Position numbers and translations under genes: made by a program. 57,303 bases of DNA, taken from the NCBI GenBank assembly GCA_025352325.1, contig JANXTR010000014.1:1-57303 (forward strand), given 5' to 3'. Position 1 is the first letter of the stretch. Each line of letters starts with the position of its first letter. Below the pieces are notes generated by a model. The model was not told the origin of the DNA. It did no database searches and worked only from the letters and a program-made list of their open reading frames with translations. Below, in pieces: positions 18,363 through 27,407 of this stretch. This DNA comes from Microbacteriaceae bacterium (lineage in GTDB: Bacteria > Actinomycetota > Actinomycetes > Actinomycetales > Microbacteriaceae).

Positions 18363-18662
18363 GTGATCACTGCGGCGGAACTGGCTCTCAGCCTGCTGCT
18401 GCTGCTGCTCGTCGTCTTCTTCGTGTTCATGCGGGCGTAGCTGGTCTTCGACTGGGTGCGTGTGCTCCAGCCCGAATGGCGGCCCCGGGGAGCCGGGCTG
18501 ATGGTCGTCGTTGCAAGCTACGCGGTCACGGATCCGCCGATCCGCGTGGTGCGTCGCGCCGTTCCGCCGATCCGAATCGGAATGGCGAAGCTTGTGTTCT
18601 CCTGGAGCATCGGGATGCTCGTCTGCCTGGTCCTCATCTGGGTTATTGGACTGGTGAAATGA
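18363..18662 (+). pseudogene. yggT: YggT-family membrane protein interrupted by an in-frame amber codon
   Basis: YggT proteins are small two-helix membrane proteins of unclear role, usually encoded after sepF. From the GTG at 18363 the frame gives the first helix (about residues 5-24), then a TAG at 18438-18440 (codon 26). The same frame continues with LVFDWVRVLQPEWRP, AVTDPPIRVVRR, a second helix and a stop at 18660-18662. Related proteins have an aromatic residue at the amber position, so a single TGG-to-TAG change explains it. Internal restarts at GTG 18456 would leave out the first helix. It is either a recent pseudogene or a base-call error. Confidence 0.8.
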
Positions 18663-18820
18663 CCCCTAGGGTCGATTCGGTCGCCGCGTGTACTCTGGGA
18701 GTCTCACTCTCAAGGTGAGCCGAAAACTTGCACGCGCAATCGGCGTGCGACCGCGCCGAGTCCCTTCTCCGGGCGAGGCGCCCGTAAATACACGATGGAA
18801 TACGACGAGGTGACGGAAGA
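18663..18820 (+). promoter_or_regulatory. Upstream region of divIVA/wag31
   Basis: These 158 bases between yggT and divIVA contain TACTCT at 18691-18696, a possible -10 box, and a short dyad around GCACGCGCAATCGGCGTGCG at 18730-18749. GAGGTGACGGAAGA lies directly before the divIVA ATG. A promoter here is plausible, as divIVA is often transcribed separately, but it is not proven by the sequence. Confidence 0.35.
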
Positions 18821-19819
18821 ATGGCTCTGACTCCGGAAGACGTGGTCAACAAGCGCTTCAATCCGACGAAGTTCCGCGAGGGCTACGACCAGGATGAAGT
18901 GGACGACTTCCTCGACGAGGTCGTCGTCGAGCTGCGCAGACTGAACCAGGAGAACGAGGAGCTGCGTCAGCGGCTCGTCGCTGGCGACGCGCGCATCAGC
19001 GAGCTCCAGCGCAGCGCTGCGGCGGCCTCCGCTGCGGCTGCCGCGGCCCCGTCGGTCGATCCCGCGGTCATCGCCGCCCCGGAGCCGGTTGCCGCTCCGG
19101 TCCCCGAGCCCGCCGCCTCGGTCTCCGAGTCGATGGATCCCGGCAACACCAACAACCTCCTGCAACTTGCCCGTCGTCTCCATGAGGAGCACGTGCGCGA
19201 AGGCATGGAGAAGCGCGACGCGCTCATCGCCGAGGGTCACGCCACCGCCGCCCGCGTCGTCTCCGAGGCCCAGGCCGTACAGCAGACGCAGCTCGCCGAG
19301 ACCCAGGCCACTGCCGAGGCGCAGCTGGCCGAGGTCAAGACCGCCGCCGAGGCGCAGATCGCCGAAGCCCAGGCCGCCGCCGAGGCCAAACTCGCCGAGA
19401 CGCAGCAGACCACCCAGGCGCAGCTCGCCGAGGCCCAGCAGACGCAGGCCGCCCAGCTCGCCGAGTTCGAGGCCGAGAAGGCTGCGCTTGAGCAAACAAC
19501 GACCGGGCTGTCGCACGACAAGAGTTCGCTGGAGATCCAGATCGACGAGCTCCGCTCCTTCGAGAAGGAATACCGTGACAAGCTGCGGAGCTACATCGAG
19601 AGCCAGCTGCAGGAGCTCGAGAGCTCCAGCTCGCTGAGCTCGGGTGCTCCCGCCGCCTCCTCGTTCCCCGTGGACGCCGAGACCCCGTCCGAGGCGCCGG
19701 CCCCGCAGTACGAGGCCACGCCAGCCGGTGCGGGCGCTGGCTACAACGGACCGCAGTCGCCCGACCACGGCGCGTACCCGAAGCCCACCGACTACCCGGG
19801 TTTTGCCGCAGGAAACTGA
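18821..19819 (+). CDS. wag31: DivIVA-domain polar growth protein (Wag31-like)
   Basis: DivIVA/Wag31 is a coiled-coil scaffold that binds curved membrane and organises polar or septal wall growth. The N-terminal domain is intact: ALTPEDVVNKRFNPTKFREG and YDQDEVDDFLDEVVVELRRL, followed by the first coiled coil. An Ala/Pro linker covers residues 65-105. A long second coiled coil (about 110-265) includes six tandem 11-residue repeats (157-222). The tail is low-complexity Ala/Pro/Tyr. Length is 332 residues. It is followed by lspA, whose probable start overlaps this gene. Confidence 0.94.
   Translation: MALTPEDVVNKRFNPTKFREGYDQDEVDDFLDEVVVELRRLNQENEELRQRLVAGDARISELQRSAAAASAAAAAAPSVDPAVIAAPEPVAAPVPEPAASVSESMDPGNTNNLLQLARRLHEEHVREGMEKRDALIAEGHATAARVVSEAQAVQQTQLAETQATAEAQLAEVKTAAEAQIAEAQAAAEAKLAETQQTTQAQLAEAQQTQAAQLAEFEAEKAALEQTTTGLSHDKSSLEIQIDELRSFEKEYRDKLRSYIESQLQELESSSSLSSGAPAASSFPVDAETPSEAPAPQYEATPAGAGAGYNGPQSPDHGAYPKPTDYPGFAAGN
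19289..19486 (+). repeat. Six tandem 11-residue (hendecad) repeats inside DivIVA
   Basis: Residues 157-222 of the DivIVA protein are six back-to-back units of the form QLAE-x7, for example QLAETQATAEA, QLAEVKTAAEA, QIAEAQAAAEA and KLAETQQTTQA. At DNA level the 33-base units are similar but not identical, so the array is old enough to have diverged. Eleven-residue periodicity forms nearly straight coiled coils, so copy number would set rod length. Such arrays can change length by recombination. Confidence 0.85.
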
Positions 19820-20441
19820 GCCGGCAGCGCCGACTGGCAAGCGAGAGCGCGGGCGCGTCAGCGTCCGCGCTCTGCTGCTGCTCGGCGCCGTCGCGCTCGT
19901 GCTCTACGCGCTCGACCAGCTGGCGAAGTTCCTGGTCGTCACGCACCTCGAGCAGGGGCAGCTCGTGCCGGTGCTCGGCCAGCTGCTCCAGCTGCACTAC
20001 GTTACGAACTCGGGCGCCGCGTTCTCGCTGGCGAGCGGGTTCACCTGGATCCTGTCGATCCTCGCGGTCGGCGTCGTCGTCTTCATCGCCTGGTTCTCGC
20101 GCCGCATCCGCTCGCTCAGGTGGGCCGTGGTCTTCGGGCTGGTGCTCGGGGGAGCGGCGGGCAACCTGACCGACCGCCTGTTCCGCGAGCCGGGCTTCGG
20201 CACGGGACACGTGGTCGACTTCCTGCAGATCTACGGATTCCCAGCGATCTTCAACATCGCCGACGCCGGCATCGTGGCCGCGATGGCTACCTTCCTCATC
20301 CTGTCGCTGCGGGGAATCGGCTTGGACGGCAGCATGACCGTCTCCGCGCGCGTGAAGCGCTCCGCCGACGACCCGGATGTCGTCCCCGAGGCGAAATCCA
20401 CCCGGCCGGCCGAGGCTGGCAAGCCCGCTCCAAAGGCCTGA
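19803..20441 (+). CDS. lspA: Lipoprotein signal peptidase (signal peptidase II)
   Basis: LspA is a membrane aspartyl protease that cleaves lipoprotein signal peptides, needed for CtaC, the OmpA-like lipoprotein and the binding protein in this window. Four hydrophobic segments are seen. The two catalytic aspartates lie in GGAAGNLTDRL and FNIADAGI, and NSGAAFSL is a third conserved block. The TTG at 19803, overlapping the divIVA stop, gives about 212 residues; no ATG or GTG fits better, so the start is uncertain. A charged C-terminal tail of about 45 residues exceeds the core family. Confidence 0.92.
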   Translation: MPQETEPAAPTGKRERGRVSVRALLLLGAVALVLYALDQLAKFLVVTHLEQGQLVPVLGQLLQLHYVTNSGAAFSLASGFTWILSILAVGVVVFIAWFSRRIRSLRWAVVFGLVLGGAAGNLTDRLFREPGFGTGHVVDFLQIYGFPAIFNIADAGIVAAMATFLILSLRGIGLDGSMTVSARVKRSADDPDVVPEAKSTRPAEAGKPAPKA

Positions 20442-20444
20442 GTC

Positions 20445-21365
20445 ATGGAGTCCAGGAGCCTCCCCGTTCCCGACGGCCTGGCGGGGGAGCGTGCCGACGC
20501 CGCGCTCGCCCGCCTGCTCGGGCTCTCTCGCACCTTCGCCGCCGAGATCGTGGCGGCGGGCGGCGTCACCCTCGACGGACGGGTGCTCGGCAAGTCCGAT
20601 CGCCTGACCGCGGGCGGGTGGCTCGAGGTCGAGTGGACTCCGAAGACGGAGCCGACGATCGTCCCGACCCTCGTGCCCGACTTCGGGATCGTGTACGACG
20701 ATGACGACCTCGTCGTCATCGACAAGCCCGTGGGAGTGGCCGCGCATCCGGCGGTCGGCTGGGACGGCCCGACCGTGCTGGGCGCCCTCGCCGGCGCGGG
20801 GTTCCGGATCAGCACCTCGGGCGCCGCGGAGCGCGCGGGCATCGTCCACCGGCTCGACGTCGGCACCAGCGGCCTGATGGTGGTCGCGAAGAGCGAGCGC
20901 GCGTACACCGAGCTCAAGCGACAGTTCCACGACCGCGAGGTCAACAAGATCTACCACGCCGTCGTGCAGGGGCACCCGGATCCCTTCACCGGGACCATCG
21001 ACGCCCCGATCGGCAGGCATCCGAGTTCGAGCTGGAAGTTCGCCGTGGTCGCGGACGGTAAGCCGAGCGTCACGCACTACGAGACCGTCGAGGCGATGCG
21101 GGCGGCGACCCTGCTCGAGATCCACCTGGAGACCGGGCGCACCCACCAGATCCGCGTGCACATGGCGGCTCAACGGCATCCGTGCGTGGGCGATCTGCTC
21201 TACGGCGCGGATCCCGCCCTGGCGACTCGGCTCGGGCTCGAGCGGCAGTGGCTGCATGCGATGAGGCTCGGCTTCCGGCATCCCGGATCGGGCGAACGGG
21301 TCGATTTCGCGACCGAGTACCCCGCCGACCTTCAACACGCACTGGACGTCCTGCGCGAGGACTGA
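20445..21365 (+). CDS. rluD: RluA/RluD-family 23S rRNA pseudouridine synthase
   Basis: The enzyme isomerises uridines in RNA, probably in 23S rRNA. Residues 1-75 form an S4 RNA-binding domain ([20 protein letters not shown]). The catalytic domain contains [15 protein letters not shown] with the active-site aspartate, then the [10 protein letters not shown] motif. At 306 residues the length fits RluD-like proteins. The ATG at 20445 lies three bases after the lspA stop. lspA-rluD-dnaE is a common order in this lineage. The exact target uridines cannot be read from sequence. Confidence 0.92.
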   Translation: MESRSLPVPDGLAGERADAALARLLGLSRTFAAEIVAAGGVTLDGRVLGKSDRLTAGGWLEVEWTPKTEPTIVPTLVPDFGIVYDDDDLVVIDKPVGVAAHPAVGWDGPTVLGALAGAGFRISTSGAAERAGIVHRLDVGTSGLMVVAKSERAYTELKRQFHDREVNKIYHAVVQGHPDPFTGTIDAPIGRHPSSSWKFAVVADGKPSVTHYETVEAMRAATLLEIHLETGRTHQIRVHMAAQRHPCVGDLLYGADPALATRLGLERQWLHAMRLGFRHPGSGERVDFATEYPADLQHALDVLRED

Positions 21366-21403
21366 CGGGCGGTTTAGGGTGGGGTTCTGGCCCCGACGAA
21401 ACC

Positions 21404-24400
21404 GTGACGAACCCTGTGGCGAACGATTCCTTCGTGCATCTGCACGTGCACACCGAGTACTCCATGCTCGACGGTGCGGCGCGCGTCGCCGACCTGATGA
21501 GCGCGACAAAGGAACAGGGGATGTCCGCGATCGCGATCACCGATCACGGCAACAACTTCGGTGCATTCGACTTCTGGAACCAGGCGAAGAACGCCGGCCT
21601 CAAGCCGATCATCGGCACGGAGGCCTACCTCACGCCCGGCACCTCCCGTCGCGAGCGCACCCGCGTGCGCTGGGGCAACGGCGGCGAGGATGACGTCTCG
21701 GGCGGCGGCGCCTTCACCCACATGACCATGTGGGCCGAGAACACCGCGGGTATGCACAACCTGTTCCGGCTGTCGTCACTCGCCTCGATCGAGGGCTACT
21801 ACTTCAAGCCGCGCATGGACCGCGAGCTGCTGAACCAGTACTCCGCCGGGCTCATTGCGAGCACCGGCTGCCCGAGCGGCGAGGTGCAGACCCGCCTGCG
21901 ACTGGGCCAGTACGAACTCGCGTTGCAGGCGGCATCCGACTACCGCGACATCTTCGGCGACGGCAACTTCTTCGTCGAGATCATGGATCACGGGCTCGCC
22001 CTCGAGAAGCGGGTCGCTGACGACCTGTTCCGCATTTCGAAGCAGCTCGGGCTGCCACTGCTGGCCACGAACGACGCGCACTACACGCGCGCCTCCGACG
22101 CCACCGCGCACGAGATGCTGCTCTGTGTGCAGTCCGGTTCGACGATGGCCGATCCTGGTCGCTTCAAGCTCGACGGCAGCGGCTACTACCTCAAGTCGCC
22201 GGCCGAGATGCGCCACATCTTCCGCGATCACCCCGAGGCCTGCGACAACACGCTGCTGATCGCGGAGCGCTGCGAGGTCGAGTTCAACACGACCGCGAAC
22301 TACATGCCGCGCTTCCCGGTGCCCGAGGCCGAGACGGAAGACAGCTGGTTCATCAAGGAGGTCGACGCCGGTCTGGCGGTGCGCTACCCGAACGGCATCC
22401 CGGATGAGGTCCGCACGCAGGCCGACTACGAGGTGGGCGTCATCACCCAGATGGGGTTTCCCGGCTACTTCCTCGTGGTCGCCGACTTCATCAACTGGTC
22501 GAAGCGCAACGGCATCCGTGTGGGGCCGGGGCGCGGATCGGGCGCGGGGTCGATGGCGGCGTACGCGATGGGGATCACCGATCTCGACCCGCTGCGGCAC
22601 GGGCTCATCTTCGAGCGCTTCCTCAACCCCGATCGCGTCTCGATGCCTGACTTCGACGTCGACTTCGACGAGCGCCGCCGCGGCGAGGTCATCAAGTACG
22701 TGACCGAGAAGTACGGCGAGGAGCGCGTTGCGCAGATCGTCACCTACGGCACGATCAAGGCGAAGCAGGCCCTGAAGGACGCGGGGCGGGTGCTCGGATT
22801 CCCCTTCGGCATGGGCGAGAAGCTCACTAAGGCGATGCCGCCGCCCATCATGGGTAAAGACATGGCGCTGATCGGCGTCGTCGATCCCTCCCACGAGCGC
22901 TACAAGGAGGCGAGCGACCTCCGCTCCATCATCGAGATGGATGCCGAGGCCAAGACCGTCTTCGAGGCGGCCCGGGGTCTCGAGGGCCTCAAGCGGCAGT
23001 GGGGCGTGCACGCGGCCGGTGTGATCATGTCCAGCGAGCCGCTGATCGACATCGTGCCGATCATGAAGCGCGAGCAGGACGGCCAGATCGTCACGCAGTT
23101 CGACTACCCGGCGTCCGAGGCCCTCGGCCTCATCAAGATGGACTTCCTCGGGCTGCGCAATCTGACGATCATCGACGACGCGCTCGACAACATCGCGAGC
23201 AACCGCGGTCACCGTCCGGTGCTCGAGGAGCTCGAGCTCGACGATCAGGCGGCGTACGATCTGCTGGCCCGCGGCGACACCCTCGGTGTCTTCCAGCTCG
23301 ATGGCGGCCCGATGCGGTCGCTGCTGCGGCTAATGAAGCCGGACAACTTCGAGGACATCTCCGCCGTCATCGCGCTCTATCGCCCCGGACCGATGGGCGC
23401 GAACTCGCACACCAACTACGCACTCCGCAAGAACGGGTTGCAGGCGATCGACCCGATCCATCCGGAGTTCAAGGACTCGCTGCGCGAGATCCTCGACACC
23501 AGTTACGGGCTGATCATCTACCAGGAGCAGGTGATGGCGATCGCCCAGAAGGTCGCCGGATTCTCGCTCGGCCAGGCCGACATCCTCCGGCGAGCGATGG
23601 GCAAGAAGAAGAAGTCCGAGCTCGACAAGCAGTACGAGGGCTTCCAGGCGGGCATGAAGGCCAACGGCTACTCCGACACGGCCATCAAGACGCTGTGGGA
23701 GATCCTGCTCCCGTTCTCGGACTACGCCTTCAACAAGGCGCACTCGGCCGCGTACGGGGTGCTCAGCTACTGGACGGCGTATCTCAAGGCGCACTACCCG
23801 GCCGAGTACATGGCGGCCCTGCTGACGAGTGTGGGCGACGCGCGCGACAAGCTCGCGGTGTACCTCAACGAGTGCCGCCGAATGGGCATTCAGGTGCTCG
23901 CCCCCGATGTTAACGAGTCGATCGGTTTCTTCGCGGCCGTCGGCGACGACATCCGCTTCGGACTCGGGGCCGTGCGCAACGTCGGCTTCGGCGTCGTCGA
24001 GCAGATTCGGGCGGCCCGTGAAGACAAGGGGGCGTTCACCAGCTTCCACGACTTCCTGCGCAAGGTCCCGCTGCAGGCGGTCAACAAACGCACGGTCGAG
24101 TCGCTGATCAAGGCGGGAGCCTTCGATTCGCTCGGCGACACCCGTCGCGCCCTCGTCGAGGTGCACGAGGGGGCCGTGGAGCGCGCCGTGAGCGACAAGC
24201 GAGCTGAGGCGAGCGGGCAAGTCGGCTTCGACTTCGACAGCCTCTGGGACGAGCCGGAGCACGCCGTTGAACGCGTGCCCGAGCGTCCCGAGTGGGCGAA
24301 ACGCGACAAGCTCGCCTTCGAGCGCGAGATGCTCGGGCTCTACGTCAGCGACCATCCGCTCGCCGGCCTCGAGCTGCAGCTCGCCAAGCACGCCTCGCTC

Positions 24401-24928
24401 GGGATCGCCGAGCTGCTCGACGGCGAGGAGTTCGCCGACGGAGACGTCGTCACCGTCGCCGGCCTGCTGACGAGCGTGCAGCACCGCACCGCGCGCAACT
24501 CGGGCAACCAGTACGGGATCGTGCAGCTCGAGGACTTCAGCGGCGAGGTCTCGGTGATGTTCCTCGGCAAGACCTACCAGGAGTTCGGTCCGGCACTGGT
24601 GGCCGATGCGATCGTCGTCGTCAAGGGGCGTGTGAGCGTCCGCGACGACGGGATGAACCTGCACGCTGTGAGCATGTTCCTCCCCGACACTGGCCAGAGC
24701 CTGGGCTCGGGTCCGCTGGTGATCTCGGTGCCAGAGCAGCGGGCGACGACCGAGGTGGTGACCGCGCTCAACGACGTGCTGATCCGCCACTCCGGCGACA
24801 ACGAGGTGCGTCTGCGGCTGGTGCGCGGCGACACGGCACGGATGTTCGAGATCCCATTCCCGGTGGCGGTGACCGCCGACCTGTATGGCGAGTTGAAGAG
24901 CCTGCTCGGGCCGAACTGCGTGGTGTAG
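21404..24928 (+). CDS. dnaE: DNA polymerase III alpha subunit
   Basis: This is the replicative polymerase subunit (C family). From the GTG at 21404 it has 1174 residues; a GTG at 21416 is also possible. The N-terminal PHP domain shows HLHVHTEYSMLDGAARV. The polymerase core includes GPGRGSGAGSMAAYAMGITDLDPL and the catalytic PDFDVDFDE. SYGLIIYQEQVM and NKAHSAAYGVLSYWTAYLKAHYP lie farther on, and an OB-fold is near residues 1010-1080. The length and the PHP domain identify DnaE1 rather than the shorter DnaE2. Confidence 0.97.
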   Translation: MTNPVANDSFVHLHVHTEYSMLDGAARVADLMSATKEQGMSAIAITDHGNNFGAFDFWNQAKNAGLKPIIGTEAYLTPGTSRRERTRVRWGNGGEDDVSGGGAFTHMTMWAENTAGMHNLFRLSSLASIEGYYFKPRMDRELLNQYSAGLIASTGCPSGEVQTRLRLGQYELALQAASDYRDIFGDGNFFVEIMDHGLALEKRVADDLFRISKQLGLPLLATNDAHYTRASDATAHEMLLCVQSGSTMADPGRFKLDGSGYYLKSPAEMRHIFRDHPEACDNTLLIAERCEVEFNTTANYMPRFPVPEAETEDSWFIKEVDAGLAVRYPNGIPDEVRTQADYEVGVITQMGFPGYFLVVADFINWSKRNGIRVGPGRGSGAGSMAAYAMGITDLDPLRHGLIFERFLNPDRVSMPDFDVDFDERRRGEVIKYVTEKYGEERVAQIVTYGTIKAKQALKDAGRVLGFPFGMGEKLTKAMPPPIMGKDMALIGVVDPSHERYKEASDLRSIIEMDAEAKTVFEAARGLEGLKRQWGVHAAGVIMSSEPLIDIVPIMKREQDGQIVTQFDYPASEALGLIKMDFLGLRNLTIIDDALDNIASNRGHRPVLEELELDDQAAYDLLARGDTLGVFQLDGGPMRSLLRLMKPDNFEDISAVIALYRPGPMGANSHTNYALRKNGLQAIDPIHPEFKDSLREILDTSYGLIIYQEQVMAIAQKVAGFSLGQADILRRAMGKKKKSELDKQYEGFQAGMKANGYSDTAIKTLWEILLPFSDYAFNKAHSAAYGVLSYWTAYLKAHYPAEYMAALLTSVGDARDKLAVYLNECRRMGIQVLAPDVNESIGFFAAVGDDIRFGLGAVRNVGFGVVEQIRAAREDKGAFTSFHDFLRKVPLQAVNKRTVESLIKAGAFDSLGDTRRALVEVHEGAVERAVSDKRAEASGQVGFDFDSLWDEPEHAVERVPERPEWAKRDKLAFEREMLGLYVSDHPLAGLELQLAKHASLGIAELLDGEEFADGDVVTVAGLLTSVQHRTARNSGNQYGIVQLEDFSGEVSVMFLGKTYQEFGPALVADAIVVVKGRVSVRDDGMNLHAVSMFLPDTGQSLGSGPLVISVPEQRATTEVVTALNDVLIRHSGDNEVRLRLVRGDTARMFEIPFPVAVTADLYGELKSLLGPNCVV

Positions 24929-24931
24929 CGC

Positions 24932-25447
24932 TCAGACCCGATCGCCTGGCTGCCAGTACGAGCGCTCGTGATATAGCAGCGGCACGTCCGCCTCGCCGAG
25001 GGCTCCGTCCTCGATGCGGACGACGATCGCCGCGCTCTGCTCGACCGGATACCTGCCGATGATCCGGCACAGCATCCAGGCCGGAACGTCGTTCAGCAGT
25101 GGCAGACCGAGAGGCCCCGGCGCCCAGTGACTGCCCGCGAACCGCTGCTCGGCGGCGGCCGAGAGTTGCTCGGCGGCGGCACGATTCCGGATGCCCAGCA
25201 GATGCACGATCACGTGCTCGGTCTGCTCGATCGCCGGCCAGGCGCTCGCCTTGCGCGCCATGTTGAACGTGGCCATCGGCGGATCGGCGGCTAACGAGGC
25301 CAGCGAGGTCGCCGTAAACCCGGCCGGAGTCCCGTCGGGGTGAAGCGCGGTGATCACCGAGACGCCGGCGGCGAGACGGCGGAAGGCGAGTTTGAACGCC
25401 GAGACGCCGTCGTTGATCTGCGGTTCGACCTGTGCTTCGCCATCCAT
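24932..25447 (-). CDS. Flavin reductase-like domain protein
   Basis: This 171-residue protein belongs to the FMN-binding split-barrel flavin reductase family, which reduces flavins with NAD(P)H, often for a partner monooxygenase. GVSVITALHPDGTPAGFTATSLASLAADPPM is the typical N-terminal flavin-binding part (shown only as the family pattern), and RFAGSHWAPG and the final LLYHERSYW also fit. The ATG at 25447 is preferred to longer frames, which run through Arg/Pro-rich noncoding sequence. It is convergent with dnaE (three bases between them) and divergent from hisD. No partner oxygenase is nearby, so its substrate is unknown. Confidence 0.85.
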   Translation of the reverse strand: MDGEAQVEPQINDGVSAFKLAFRRLAAGVSVITALHPDGTPAGFTATSLASLAADPPMATFNMARKASAWPAIEQTEHVIVHLLGIRNRAAAEQLSAAAEQRFAGSHWAPGPLGLPLLNDVPAWMLCRIIGRYPVEQSAAIVVRIEDGALGEADVPLLYHERSYWQPGDRV

Positions 25448-25512
25448 CCTCTGACTCTGGCACGTTCGTCGTCGAGTTTTCGCAGAGCCGGGATCGGTAA
25501 CATAGTTTTGCC

Positions 25513-26832
25513 ATGATTCAGACGCTCGATCTCCGCGGCCGCCGCCTCTCCCGAGCCGAGCTGCTAACGCTCGTCCCAAGGGCGCAAACTGATGTGGCAG
25601 TGGCGAGCGAGGCGGCCGCGCAGCTGATAGCCGAGGTCCGTGCGAACGGCGAGGAGGCACTTCTGGCCCAGGCCGAGCGTTTCGACCGCGTGCGGCCCGC
25701 CTCGATCCGGGTCGACCCGGCGGACATCGCCGCAGCGATCGCCGGGCTGGATCCCGCAGTGCGCGCCGCGATCGACGAGGCCATCCGCCGGGTGCGGTTG
25801 GCGAGCGAGGCGCAGGTCCCGCCGCCTGCAGTCACGACGCTCGGCCCAGGAGCCCATGTCGTTCAGCGCTGGCAGCCCGTCGATCGCGTCGGTTTCTATG
25901 TGCCAGGAGGCAAGGCGGTCTATCCCTCGAGCGTGGTGATGAGCGTCGTTCCAGCACAGGTGGCAAGGGTCTCGTCAGTCGTCCTCGTGTCGCCCCCGCA
26001 GGCCGAGTTCGGCGGGGGAGTGCACCCGACGATCCTGGGTGCCGCGGGCATCCTGGGCGTCGAGGAGATCTACGCGATGGGCGGCGCCGGAGCGATCGGC
26101 GCTCTCGCCTACGGGGTGCCGACCCTGGGCCTCGATCCGGTCGATCTCATCACCGGCCCCGGCAACATCTACGTCGCCGCGGCAAAGCGGATCGTGCGCG
26201 GTGCGGTGGGCATCGATTCGGAGGCCGGGCCGACCGAGATCCTCGTGATCGCCGACGCGACCGCCGACCCCCGGATCGTGGCCGCCGACCTGATCAGCCA
26301 GGCCGAGCACGACGAGCTCGCGGCCGCGGTGCTGGTGACCGACTCGCCCGAGCTGGTCGAGGCCGTGCTGGCCGAGCTCGAGCGGCAGGCCGCGGCGACG
26401 TCCTCGTCGACCCGTGTGCTGGCCGCTCTCGACGCCCGCCAGTCCGCCATCGTGCTGGTCGACGACATTGCCGCGGCCGCCGCCCTCAGCAACGCCTACG
26501 GACCTGAGCACCTGTCGCTGCAGACCGCGGACCCGGACGCCACCCTCGATCTCATCACCAACGCCGGCGCGATCTTCCTCGGCCACGACGCGCCGGTGAG
26601 CCTCGGCGACTACCTCGCGGGCTCCAACCACGTGCTGCCGACGGGAGGGCAGTCACGCTTCGCGTCCGGCCTGGGGGCGACGACCTTCCTCCGCTCGCAG
26701 CAGCTCATCCGCTACGACCGCGAGGGGCTCGAGGGCGTGCGCGCCGATATCCGGGCTCTCAGCGATGCCGAGCAGCTTCCTGCTCACGGCGACGCGGTGG
26801 ATGCACGGTTCGACTCGCCCGTCTCCGACTGA
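25513..26832 (+). CDS. hisD: Histidinol dehydrogenase
   Basis: HisD is a zinc enzyme that oxidises L-histidinol to L-histidine in two NAD-dependent steps. The 439-residue protein contains [43 protein letters not shown] and SQAEHDELA (zinc and substrate residues), and [10 protein letters not shown]. No other his gene follows; the next gene is nrdR. In Microbacteriaceae hisD is often apart from the main his operon. The upstream spacer of 65 bases, shared with the flavin reductase gene, must contain both promoters; TAACAT at 25498-25503 is a possible -10 box. Confidence 0.96.
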   Translation: MIQTLDLRGRRLSRAELLTLVPRAQTDVAVASEAAAQLIAEVRANGEEALLAQAERFDRVRPASIRVDPADIAAAIAGLDPAVRAAIDEAIRRVRLASEAQVPPPAVTTLGPGAHVVQRWQPVDRVGFYVPGGKAVYPSSVVMSVVPAQVARVSSVVLVSPPQAEFGGGVHPTILGAAGILGVEEIYAMGGAGAIGALAYGVPTLGLDPVDLITGPGNIYVAAAKRIVRGAVGIDSEAGPTEILVIADATADPRIVAADLISQAEHDELAAAVLVTDSPELVEAVLAELERQAAATSSSTRVLAALDARQSAIVLVDDIAAAAALSNAYGPEHLSLQTADPDATLDLITNAGAIFLGHDAPVSLGDYLAGSNHVLPTGGQSRFASGLGATTFLRSQQLIRYDREGLEGVRADIRALSDAEQLPAHGDAVDARFDSPVSD

Positions 26833-26884
26833 GCGGCCCGACCTCCCTGCTTTCCGGCACCCGCGCGTTTACCCTGGTCAGACC

Positions 26885-27388
26885 ATGTTCTGCCCCTTCT
26901 GCCGTTACCCGGACTCGCGCGTCATCGATTCGCGCACGAGCGACGACGGTCTCGCCATCCGCCGCCGTCGTCAGTGCCCGCAGTGCGGTCGCCGCTTCAG
27001 CACCACCGAGACCGCCAGCCTGAGTGTCATCAAGCGCAGCGGGATCGTCGAGCTCTTCAGCCGCGAGAAGATCATCTCGGGCGTGCGTAAGGCCTGCCAG
27101 GGTCGACCCGTGAGCGACGCCGACCTCGCGCTGCTGGCTCAGAAGGTCGAGGAGTCGATCCGCGCGACGGGCGTTTCCCAGATCGAAGCCAACGACATCG
27201 GACTCTCGATCCTGCTGCCGCTGCGCGAGCTCGACGAGGTCGCCTACCTGCGGTTCGCCAGCGTCTATCAGGGCTTCGACTCGCTCGACGACTTCGAGGC
27301 GGCCATCACACTGCTGCGCGTGGAGCACAGCACGGCTCAGGCCGACGCGGCTGTTACCTCCGAGGGCGTCACCGGCGCCGACGCGTAG
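26885..27388 (+). CDS. nrdR: Transcriptional repressor NrdR
   Basis: NrdR is a zinc-ribbon and ATP-cone protein that represses ribonucleotide reductase genes when dATP is high. The 167-residue product begins [17 protein letters not shown], with the second Cys pair in [16 protein letters not shown]. The ATP-cone follows ([20 protein letters not shown]). The start is the ATG at 26885, which puts the zinc ribbon at the N-terminus as in all NrdR; the frame is open farther upstream but that part is not coding. Family length is about 150-170. Confidence 0.96.
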   Translation: MFCPFCRYPDSRVIDSRTSDDGLAIRRRRQCPQCGRRFSTTETASLSVIKRSGIVELFSREKIISGVRKACQGRPVSDADLALLAQKVEESIRATGVSQIEANDIGLSILLPLRELDEVAYLRFASVYQGFDSLDDFEAAITLLRVEHSTAQADAAVTSEGVTGADA

Positions 27389-27407
27389 GCAATAGCCTGG
27401 CGGTGGT

